Assembly (NCBI GenBank): GCA_028753945.1
Contig: JAPNXP010000011.1
Location: forward strand, 248,001-312,000
Origin: Hexactinellida sp. DTS-2022
Taxonomy: Eukaryota; Porifera; Hexactinellida
DNA: 64,000 nt
Direction of reading: 5' to 3'
Shown here piece by piece: positions 22,101 through 31,800 of this stretch (its first letter is position 1; each line of letters opens with the position of its first letter). Below the pieces are notes generated by a model, which was given only the letters and a program-made list of their open reading frames with translations, searched no databases and was not told where the DNA came from. Made by a program: the position numbers and the translations under genes.

Positions 22101-25100
22101 ATTCAAATCATTCATTAGAAAGCACGAACTCATTGAACTCCTTCAAAAAATGAGCTTAGTTGAGAACTTAAGTCATTGAACTAATTCAAAAATGAATTAA
22201 TTATGCCAACTCAAAATGAGTTCAAAAGATATTAGACCAGGTTCCGCATACTTTCATTTATATCAGGCCACATAATCTTAACAAAACTTCCTCAGGCCGC
22301 AAACAATATCCATAAATTTTTCGAAATTTATAACAAAACTATTATGTTGTTGTAATACTAGAACTATGCTAATTTCTAAGCAAAAAGTGCATAAAGGCCA
22401 CACATGATACAAATTTCCATTGGGCTATCAGGCCACACATAAGGTTGTTTCAGGCCGCATGCGGCCTGATTAACCTAGTTTGCGGAACCCTGTATTAGAC
22501 ATCCCAATAGCGGATTCGAATCAAATAATGATAAATAAAATTACTTCTTTTCTGGTCATATCAATATCCTTGCCAGTGCGTTGTGAAGCTTTATCAATCG
22601 TCAATTGAGTCATCACAGTTTCCATCACAGAATCTTCCAACTTTATTTTCTCCAAAGCTTCCCTTTCCAATTGAGTTCGTATCGCTTTCAACTGATTTTC
22701 TTTTAGTATTTTATCGGTGTTAGCTCTCTGTAACTGTTGTTCTGTTTCGTGTAACGTGCGTGTGTATGTCCCATAGTCAATACGTAGTGCTTCTCGCTGT
22801 TGTGTATTCGCTTCCAATTGTTTCTTTAGTGTACTCAGTTCGTGTTCAGTTTGACGGACTAAACCTGGAAATACAATCACATATAAGTTATTAATTGATA
22901 AGTTATATAAAGCCCTAATAATGCAACTGTCGAGGAAAATTAATTGAAATACTAAAGTGATGTTCGCATAATAGCAAGTCGTATTTTGCACGAAATTTGC
23001 GTACAAATATGCGAATTTGCAATTAGAGGAACACAATTAACAAAAATGCTCGCTTTGGGACTGAAAATAACTTGCCAAAAGAGCAATATTGCCATTAGAG
23101 CAATTGCTATTAAGCGAATACCACTGTATTAATATTAAAACATCCTCTAAAAATATTAAATAACAAAACACAATTATTAATAATATTATAATGGATCCAA
23201 TTGGGTTACATAAAAAATCGATTTCTTGACACCAATAAGCAAAATACGAATTCTAAACAAACCTGTCAGCATCTCATTCTTCTCCTGTGCCTGTTTAATT
23301 GAACGCTTATAGCTACTCATTTCAGTTCGCATTGTATTCAACTGGTCTTGATTTTCCTGTTTAACTTTTTGAATTCCAGCAAGTGCTTCATCTCTTCGCT
23401 GCATTCCAACAAGCGATGAATTCCATTGCTGCAAAATCTGTTTCTTCTCCATACGTAGCACTTCCAATTCAGTGCTAGCTTGGTTCAATAAATCTCTCAC
23501 TTGACGCGTTTGGTCTGACTGGGCTAACTTCTGAGCTTTTTGTAGATCGATTGTTTCTTGTAGCTTTTGAACCTAAATTATATAACAGTAAAGTCAAACA
23601 GTATACTACATTCAATTAGAAATAATTTTAACCTGAAAAGGGAAAGGCATTTTTGATGTTTTTAATGTCTTGATATCTATAATTATAATCGGATAGATTG
23701 GAAATCTATTCCAATTCCAGTCCATAATTACTAACGGGTTTTTTCAATCTAATGGAATTTAATCCATAACAGATTTATACAAATGCATGGATTTCTGAAT
23801 CCATAATGGATTTATTGGATTATGGACATCCGACCCTCTAAATAACATCACCCATTGTATTATCCAAGGAAAACATATAATATACCATGCATCCCTAAAC
23901 ATTTGAAAATAGTCTAACATTTCTAGGTGTGTACCTTATCTGTAAGCCAATCCACGTATAGATCCTGTTGTACTTTCATTTCTTCAGCTTTTGTTACATC
24001 TCCCAAAGCTTTGTCAGTTACTCGCTTTGTAACTGCTAATTCTGTTTTTGTGATTTGAAGGATATTCTCCATCATGCGAACCTCTGATGCGCATTCTTCT
24101 GCTTCTTTTCTAACCGAATTATCACACTTATAAATACAGTCAGGTCTGCTTAATGTGAACAATTTTCGTCTGATTAATATGAAAAATGTTTACTATGAAC
24201 AAGCCCTAGGTCCCAATTTAACAACTAGCATAAGGCACTATATTATGTTGATTGAGTCGCTTATTATGAAGTCTGAATACAATTTTTAATTTTTAATGAC
24301 AGCAAATAATAGCAAATTGAAAACAGGCCACACACAGAATTATAATGTGCCACCAAAATTACCAACATTTATAGACATACATTTCGAAATGTATTGGGGT
24401 TTATCCGTGTATCGAAATATCGGTATTCGAGTATGGTAGATTCACAAATGCCGCACTTATATTGCCGCAAATTATCACAGGCCAGACTACTACAATCAAG
24501 GAATTATCCAGGAGCGCGAGACGCTCCTTTTAGAGCATGATTTTGGGAAAATTTTATTTAGGAGCGCGAAAATTTGGAATCTTCTATACCCTAACATTAA
24601 TTTGTCATTTAGGCGCATGGAAATGGAATCACCAAGGATCAGTAGCGTATTTACAAATCGCTGTATAATACACTGACTCTAGATCAGTGTATACACTCAC
24701 CTCCTCTGTATTTCCTCTTTCTGTCGCTGTGTTAGAAGTACCGTCATCTTACCATGATGCTCTCTCGCTTCTTTCAATAGTCTCTCTTCTTGACTTCTCT
24801 TCTCACTGAGATCAGCCACCTCATCTTGAACAGACTCCAAATTAGACTAAAGGAATAACCAATTTATATATATAGCCGACTGCGTTTAATGGGTCACTGG
24901 TTAACGGGATCAATTGCTTAATTGGGTCATTTTTTCGAGGAACAGACTAATACTAATAGAAGCTAATATAAAAGATTTTCACTAAACTGGATCAAGATTT
25001 TGATAAATTGCCTCAATACTCGCACAATAAATCAAAACCTTCGATAAATCGGGGCAACATTCACATTCTAGGATTTTACATATGTAATAGATATTTGTAC

Positions 25101-26030
25101 ATTTACAAACAAAATGGCATATTTTTAGTAAATTACTTTCTCCACTTAATCGGGTCAAACTACTATGGGACAAAAGTTCTTAGATTAAGCGGAGTTGATA
25201 GATTGTTAAATCATAAATTCATAATAAATTGCTGTGGGCCAAACAACAGAAAAAGAGCAAAAAAGTAACAGTTTTCTACCCAATAACATACCTGTTGTTT
25301 TGCAAGTTGTTGTTGAATCGTATACAATTCAACACCAACATCTTCTCTATCCTTTTGTGCAGCTTTAAATGCCTCTTTTTCTGCATACAACTCTAAGCGT
25401 AGTTCCTCTTTCTTCTTACTTAGCTGTGTTTTCAAAGCTTCTTGTACCCTCTTCATTAGGGGATGGTCAGGCGCCAAAACGAGCATATCTTCCTCTGTTC
25501 CTACGTCATCATCATCATCACCATATTCTCCATCCTTTGAATGTAAAATATTGAAATTTTATTGGAAACTCATTAGAGTTAATTCAAGTTCGTTCAATGC
25601 AAAATACAGACGATTATGCCAAACGGAAACATCTATAGAAAGTAGAACCTCATTAGTATGAACACCAGGGGACCGAAAGATGATCTAGTTTTTCATTTAG
25701 TCAGTTGTGATAGCTATTAGCAATTAACTAAGGATATATGATGTAGTCTGTGCGTCAATCAATAAATTTATAGATTCTTACTACATGGTATGATCACATC
25801 AAGACATTGAATTTTCTGGTCCCTTGGGTAGCCGTTTTAGACAGGTTCTGCTGTATTTAATTAATATTATTCAACCACATTATAAGAAAATCAACTCGAA
25901 TCTAGTTAATAAATCGTGAATATTTTAAACCACCTCTTTAGCTTACCTGTTCTTCTCTAAACTGTTCAATTGGATTATCTGTACCTCCAGTAGGGTCTGG
26001 TCCTGTTATTGCTACCCCCAACTGAGACAT
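19123..26030 (-). CDS. CCDC40: CCDC40, axonemal 96-nm ruler coiled-coil protein (919 aa, 11 exons)
   Basis: CCDC40 with CCDC39 forms the 96-nm ruler that sets dynein-arm and radial-spoke spacing in cilia. I joined 11 exons by hand with phases consistent throughout: 26030-25947, 25534-25292, 24846-24701, 24109-23935, 23572-23263, 22864-22545, 21947-21698, 21416-21184, 20934-20512, 20235-20037, 19499-19123. Family landmarks in order: an acidic stretch followed by LAPDHPLMKRVQEAL, QDLYVDWLT, ILQQWNSSLVGM, a GPLELTVKQL segment, ENDFIHSLKDAE, ILLWEKKITLA and MRAEIHRMHVR. Nearly the whole chain is heptad coiled coil. It is shorter than the human protein mainly because the long N-terminal acidic region is missing. 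Introns are 250-600 bp and many carry MITEs. The exon 10 donor (GTTTTA) is weak. Confidence 0.93.
19903..20024. mobile_element. MITE, GGCCAACACCTTTT family, in CCDC40 intron 10
   Basis: TATATCGGTCAATACTTTTTC at the left and CGTGTTGGCCGATATATAAG at the right are inverted matches. It ends 13 bp from the exon 10 donor. Confidence 0.65.
20301..20475. mobile_element. Pogo-like MITE in CCDC40 intron 9
   Basis: CAGTAGAGTCACGTTACTAT at the left; TTCGAATTAACGAGAGTATT and ACTG at the right; TA-flanked. Diverged member of the GTTAGTACGAAC family. Confidence 0.65.
21550..21630. mobile_element. Short MITE, GGCCAACACCTTTT family, in CCDC40 intron 7
   Basis: About 80 bp, almost only the two inverted ends: ATATCGGCCAACATATTTTC and AAAAGGTGTTGGCCGATC. 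Confidence 0.65.
22238..22492. mobile_element. hAT-like MITE, 255 bp, with perfect 8-bp target duplication, in CCDC40 intron 6
   Basis: Left end CAGGTTCCGCA and right end inverse TGCGGAACCCTG. It is flanked by TATTAGAC on both sides (22230-22237 and 22493-22500). The interior repeats CAGGCC(A/G)CA, as in other hAT ends with subterminal repeats. Confidence 0.92.
24137..24285. mobile_element. MITE fragment, CAGTCAGGTCTGCTTA family, in CCDC40 intron 3
   Basis: The left end CAGTCAGGTCTGCTTAATG is intact. The interior has AACAAGCCCTAGGTCCCAAT as in the copies at 43975 and 60631. The right end is missing or degraded. It lies 28 bp upstream of exon 4. Confidence 0.6.
24875..25202. mobile_element. 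Diverged MITE, CAACTCCGCTTAAT family, in CCDC40 intron 2
   Basis: The left part (CGACTGCGTTTAATGGGTCA) and the right part (GATTAAGCGGAGTTGATAG) are inverted and match the ends of the elements at 1930 and 48890. It is longer than those copies, perhaps through an internal insertion. Confidence 0.5.
25639..25855. mobile_element. Diverged pogo-like MITE in CCDC40 intron 1
   Basis: AGTAGAACCTCATTAGTATG at the left and an inverse GACAGGTTCTGCTG at the right; interior CACCAGGGGACCG is typical of the family. Confidence 0.55.
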
Positions 26031-26256
26031 TGTGTAGCTACTAATTAGTTTATAATGCGAAATCACACATATTTAAGAACCAAACTTGACTAATATAATC
26101 GGAATTAGAATGTTTAAAATAAAACCTAAATGGTGTTAAAACAAATATTCCAAGTTTGTAGTCTTTGAAATATCAAATACTGTATGGCCTGCGATGAGTG
26201 ACCAATTTTTTTTGGAACGCCGGTAATCGTAATTGGCCATTTTACTGTATTTAGGA
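26031..26256. promoter_or_regulatory. Likely bidirectional promoter, CCDC40 / GGCT
   Basis: The start codons of the two divergent genes are 226 bp apart, and no third gene or repeat lies between. No TATA box at a convincing distance. A TTTAG directly before the GGCT ATG could also be a splice acceptor of a 5' leader. Confidence 0.45.
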
Positions 26257-26766
26257 ATGGCGAGTGAATCAAGTGACCATTTTCTCTATTTTGGGTACGC
26301 TTCTAATATGAATACAGAACGAATCCACATCAATAACCCGACAGCTAAATATGTCACAAATGGGTATATTGAAGATTGCGAGTTGGCTTTCTATGTGCCG
26401 AACGGTAAAGTGGGACGTTGGGGCGGAGCTACAGCGACTTTGGATAAAAAGATCGGGGAAAGGGCATGGGGAATAATTTGGAGAGTTGGAATGGAGAATC
26501 TAAAGTCATTAGACAAACAGGAGGATGTGCCAAATCTCTACAAACGATATGAAAAAGATATCATAGCTGAAAATGGGGATAAACTAAAATGCGTTGTGTA
26601 CACGATTAATGAGGACGTTATTGTAAAAGGACGTGAAAACCCATCTCCAGAATACATCGGTGTAATTAGGGAAGGAGCGAAGGAACGCAATTTACCTAAG
26701 GAGTACCAAGAATGGATAGCCACTATCGAGGACAATGGTTTTGATGGAAAAGTCGACATACCTTAA
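26257..26766 (+). CDS. GGCT: Gamma-glutamylcyclotransferase (169 aa)
   Basis: Cytosolic enzyme that turns gamma-glutamyl amino acids into 5-oxoproline and the free amino acid in the gamma-glutamyl cycle. The signature YFGYASNM at residues 11-18 is the substrate loop (usual form YGSNM/L). The catalytic acid is Glu89 in SLDKQEDVP. ERIHINNPTA, WGIIWRVGMENL, GAKERNLPKEYQEW and the final GKV match the family along the whole length. ATG 26257 is the first ATG in frame. Single exon. AATAAA at 26840-26845. The protein is slightly shorter at the C-terminus than the vertebrate form. Confidence 0.93.
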   Translation: MASESSDHFLYFGYASNMNTERIHINNPTAKYVTNGYIEDCELAFYVPNGKVGRWGGATATLDKKIGERAWGIIWRVGMENLKSLDKQEDVPNLYKRYEKDIIAENGDKLKCVVYTINEDVIVKGRENPSPEYIGVIREGAKERNLPKEYQEWIATIEDNGFDGKVDIP

Positions 26767-26839
26767 AGTTTCTACGTCTAATTCAGAACGTATTTGCTAT
26801 CACTTAGAGTCGTTTTGTTTGTAGTAATTAGTAGTATAA

Positions 26840-26845
26840 AATAAA
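26840..26845 (+). terminator. Poly(A) signal of GGCT
   Basis: AATAAA 74 bp after the stop codon. Confidence 0.55.
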
Positions 26846-27290
26846 AACTATCTATAGGATTATAAACATAATTTTAATTTCCTAATAAAATATTTTGAAA
26901 AATCAAACTGGGGCCATAATACTGGACTACATTATATAATGAATATTTTATTATTTCATCACTTTTCCTTAATTGACGAAAATTTTTATTTTTCTCGGGG
27001 AAAAAAGTTTAAAAAATATTCGTCATTCAAAAATTTCATCATCTTAAATTTTCGTCTCACGAAAAATGATAAGCAAATTCGCGAAATATTAAAATTGAGT
27101 AAACCTATCAGATAAACAGCATATGAGAAAAAGTTACATGCGAGAGCCCGAGTGTTGTAAGATTCAAAATAAGGGAGTGACAAACAAAATAATCCTTGAA
27201 GGGAAATGTGTATATAACAACACGCTAACAAGACAAAGGTGATCAAATAATCCAATCAATCAACCAGTTTTTAAGAATATCAATCCAATA

Positions 27291-27296
27291 TTTATT
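27291..27296 (-). terminator. Poly(A) signal of RETREG
   Basis: AATAAA on the minus strand 12 bp beyond the stop codon, giving a very short 3' UTR. Confidence 0.55.
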
Positions 27297-27307
27297 CCGA
27301 AGCTCAT

Positions 27308-28509
27308 TTAAGGGTCGATGTAATTCGGAATCTGTGATCCATCAACCATTTCGAACTCATCATCACCAAGTGTGTACGGACGTCCAAACTCATCTTCAGC
27401 TTGCATGGCATCATTAATCTCTCTTTGTTGATGTGAAGCTGGGGGTGTATTAGGAGGCAATGGTGCTAAATTAGTTCGCTGTCTCAAATTACTTTCCTGT
27501 GTAGCATGCGGGTAGTACCTCACATCGGATGTTGGTGGGTAATATGTTTCTTGGGGTGGGTGGTATTGAGGGTGTGCAGGCATATATTGAGGCTGTGGAG
27601 TATAGTATTGCTGCTGGAAAAGTTGAGGTGGATGTATATCCTTACCCATTACGAGTGACTGTTCTAAAATGGCTGTTGGTAGCTCCTCACGTGATAATGG
27701 TACTATGTCAGCTGTAGAGAGTTTGGGGTGAGGAATTCGTTTGGCTTTCTCAACAACTTGGTCTTTTACAACTGCAAAGCGTGGTGCTAGAACTTGGTAG
27801 AAGCCATCCAAGACTTGAGGAAGTCTGTTGTGAACCAAAATCGGCCAAACCAATATAAATATAATAATTAGATAGGATACAAGAACTCCTGGTATATAAG
27901 TGCCGATGAAAAAGAAAATTACACCAATCGTAGACATGATGCATAGAAACTTAATAGGTTCATTGGTATGGAGTTTCATCATGATGCATTTGATATCCTC
28001 AATAATCAAAGCAATGATGGCAAGACGGTGTGCGAGGCGATGAGTGTAGGCGTCTTCTTCTTGGAGCATTTCCGGGGTTTTACCTAAGTTTCAGACACAA
28101 ATTAATAGAGATTGGAATTCATATAATTATTGCATGAAAATCTTAATAGAATTGATAATGAAATTGTATAAATATACACAAACTTACCCCTCTTTCCCAT
28201 TGTTCTCTTCCTTGCAGTCAAGTAAGTCGGGAGTACGACTTGCATGCTCACTTTCCAAGTTATCAATGCAATTACTCCAAACAATATCAAGATACTAACC
28301 AAACTATCTTCTGTAGTAGAGATATAATAGAAAACGAGATGAATAATCCCATAAAAAAGGATTGTCAGAGGAAAATACTCAAAGAGTAATAATTTCCGGA
28401 AAAACTGGACTTCAGGATAGTAATGCACCAGAATCTGGATTATTTCTTCAACTTTTCGAGCCATCCTAGGATCTCGATTTTGCTGCTGTGGAGCAGGAAT
28501 AGCAGCCAT
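27308..28509 (-). CDS. RETREG/FAM134-type ER-phagy receptor (365 aa, 2 exons)
   Basis: Reticulon-homology protein that bends ER membrane and recruits autophagy machinery. Exons 28509-28188 and 28083-27308 join within a glycine codon (phase 1). Hydrophobic hairpins lie at about residues 42-64/69-94 and 125-192; GTYIPGVLVSYLIIIFILVWP is the characteristic second-hairpin motif. The cytosolic tail is rich in Pro, Gln and Tyr and ends with the LC3-interacting region DDEFEMVD (core FEMV, 351-354), preceded by acidic residues and corresponding to the DDFELLD motif of FAM134 proteins. It cannot be assigned to RETREG1, 2 or 3, and is likely the single ancestral form. Convergent with GGCT. Confidence 0.88.
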
Positions 28510-28818
28510 TTTTAACTGAATAATCGCCTATACTAGAATTATAGAGAACTTTATATTTTAAACAATCAAGTGGTAATGGAAATACAATTTTCCAATTTGA
28601 ATTTAAGACACTACATAAACTGTGTAATACAGAAAGAACAAACCTGATTACCCTAACAGAAAATGTTTTAGATTAAGATGGAATACAATAAACATACCTG
28701 TTAATTTTAATATTTTTTCTGTGATAACTATAAGTTTATCTAAATTTAGGTAGAAATTAGAATTATCGAATAGTTTGGGCCTCTAAAGTCCTAATTCTAA
28801 AGTTGAAGAAAGTTAAGG

Positions 28819-31800
28819 TCACAGTTTCCTGTTAGAAAATTTCGAAGGCCGGGTAAGCCTTTGTTGAGCAGGAGCAAAACCAGCGATCTGCTTGATAGTT
28901 GGTTGGGTAGAAGTGTGAAGAAAAGGTCGCTGACTATTAATATTGAATGGATAACAAATTTTATTCTGAGTAGTGTTATAAGATGGTCTTGGTCCGAATT
29001 TCGTGCTAGAACTTGAGGCTGAAAAATCTTTACTTTCGATAGGATGTTTAAAAGATTCTGAAGCACTTATCTGAGGTGGGCTACTTTGCACAGGAGGTCG
29101 ATTTATATGGATAAGTCCAGCTTTTGGAATCCCGTCATGTATCTGACAGCATATACCGATATGAATAGCAAACTCTTTTATGTCAAAGATATCCTCACAA
29201 AAAATACATTTAGTAAAAGGATGTGATTTAAGGTAGTGGCTTGCAATATTAAAAAAGGTAGTTTGGTAAGAGCACATGGTACATCTAACCTTATTTTCAG
29301 TTTTTATAAAATTCAAGTTCATCCCAGTGACATCAAGAAAGCATTTCGACACATGTACAATTGGTTTATCACCGGTCATTCGCTTACAAATTGCGCAGGC
29401 ATCATGGTAATGTTTTGTCAGCATATGATTAGCTATGGTATCAAGGCGAACAGAACCATTACAGATAGGACAACGATAACGGTGTTGACTATTGAACATA
29501 CAACGCAAAACATGAGCTGTGAAATACTTCCATGACATTTGTTGTTTGCAAATGACGCAAATTTCACTGCTATGCTGATTTAGTATGTGATGACCGAGTG
29601 AGTATGAATTCAAAAGTGGATAATGGGTAACACATAGTGGACATACAATAGTTGACTTGTTCTGGCATTTTGAGAGATGGTTTGGGAATGTATTCGGGTC
29701 GATGATGCGTTGTTTGCAGTTAAAACAGTTAAATGACAAGTGCATTTGTTCATAATGATCGCGGAGAAAAGGAATTAGTCCTCGATACTCACAATTTTTT
29801 TCAGGGCATTTAAAAGGACGTTGTTCAACAGGTTGTATTAAAGTAAGTGAATAAGAATCAGCAGATGTGCACACAGTGTCCGGTGAAAGTATATTTTCAA
29901 AAGGTACTTCAGGTGGAACGGATTCTGTGGGTTTACTGGGAGGGTTTAAAGATAACTGTGAGCGAAATATACACTTTGAACGTACGTGTAATTCGTACCG
30001 TTTAGCATACAGTACACTTTTACATAAGGGACATATTACAGTGCGATCATTAAATGGGATAAGAGTAGGATCTTTATCTGGCTCAAAAGGTAAAGGAGGT
30101 GGAAGTTCGTTTGATATATATTCTTCCGTTGGAAGATACTTCGAATGCTCAGATTGAAGATCTTTTTTATCCTTAAACATGGTTTCAAGAACTGAGTATG
30201 AAGAAAACTTATCTGGTTTGCTGTTAGTGGTGCTCTGTTGAGATGTTTCTGCTGGGATATCGATCTCAGGGTTATAATTGTAAGAAACAATTGGTAATTT
30301 TGAAATTCTCGTATTCTTCGGAGATGAGGGTTTCAAAAATTCTCTTTCCTCTTCCGGATATTTTGGGGATAAACTATCTCGGTCAAAAAACTCCTCACGC
30401 ATATGAAACGGTCGTATGATAGGAGAACTTGATCTTGATCTCTGTACGTGTGGCGCTCGCATCGGACTAAGTGTAATTCTATTCCTGATACTAGAACGTG
30501 ACACAATCCTCATTGTGTCCCCATCATCCTCTTGAGTACTTGTTTGAGGAGAAATTGACATAGAAACAGGACTCTCCACCCTTACAATTTTCTTTTCATC
30601 TTGATTGATAGTTCGATCTCGTAGTCTAGATGGAAGATTGATAGATATTTTAACCGGAGATTTAGAACGAGTGGACCTATCGATTGTCCTTCCGAAATCC
30701 CAAACAGGACTTGTCCTATCACGATGATGGTCAATGAGACCAGGGCTTAGACGACCATGCAAACGATGAGGTGAACCTGTTTGATGCCTTGATGGAGAAC
30801 CAAACCTACTTGGCCTTCTCACTGGACTCCGAGATAAACTTCTTGATGAGCTCCTGCACAACGGTCTCCCTCGAGGTGGACTCCTCACACCACTTCTTGG
30901 TGGACTACCTAAGACAGGTCGATCTCTATAGGGGCTACGCCTCGCTGGTGGGCTCTTATATGAAATGGGACTTCTTCTATAGGGGCTCCTCCTGGATGAC
31001 CAATGAGGGCTTCTCAAGGGACTACGTCTTGAAGGACTTGATCTCGAAGACCTCCTGGGACTTCTTGAACTCCTTCGGTAAGGGCTCCGTCTTGTGGGAC
31101 TATATCGTGGACTTCGCTTTGATGGGCTATAACGTGGACTCCGTCTCGGGCTTCGCCTTAAAGGACTACGCCTGGATGAGCTTCGCATTGGGCTTCGTCT
31201 GGGACTTCTTCGTGAAGTGCGCCTTGATGGGCTGTTCCGTGGGCTTCGTCTAGGACTTCGCCTAGATGGACTGTTGCGTGGACTCCGTCTTGGACTTCGC
31301 CTTGATGGACTGTTGCGTGGACTTCGCCTTGATGGACTGTTGCGTGGACTTCGCCTAGATGGACTGTTGCGTGGACTCCGCCTTGATGGGCTATTGCGGG
31401 GACTGCGTTTAGGACTTCGCCTTGATGGGCTATTGCGTGGACTGCGTTTAGGACTTCGTCTTGATGGGCTATTTCGTGGACTACGTCTTGGACTGTGTTT
31501 CGATGGGCTGTGTCGCGAACCTCTACGCGGACTGTTTTTTGAAGTAATTTTTCTAGATGGACTGGTTTTGGAGGTCTTCTCCTTTGGAGATTCGTGATCA
31601 GAATTACTTTTTGGTGATCGTTGTCTCTGTTGCTGACGAAAGTGTATAGGGGTCCAGTGAAAATCTATATTTTTGGGAGGTGTATGCAAATTTGAAATAG
31701 GAGTGTCATTTTTAGATGAATCATTCTCAAATTCATGGCTTATAACATTTGAAGTAGGGCTGTCAGGGAAAAGGGTAGGACTTACTCGTATGTTTATTAT

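Noticed and set aside
24508..24534. AGGAGCG/CGCTCCT hairpin in CCDC40 intron 3 as a structured RNA
   Set aside because: A 7-bp stem only; similar GCGCTCC fragments near 47640 and 47930 suggest a degraded repeat rather than an RNA gene.
26244..26256. TTTAG and similar AG motifs directly before several start codons, as possible spliced-leader acceptor sites
   Set aside because: AG after T-runs is frequent by chance in AT-rich DNA and not all genes show it (PA2G4 does not). cDNA would be needed.
30771..31597. Long plus-strand frames opposite the SR domain
   Set aside because: Shadow frames produced by the repeated Arg/Ser codons of the minus-strand gene.
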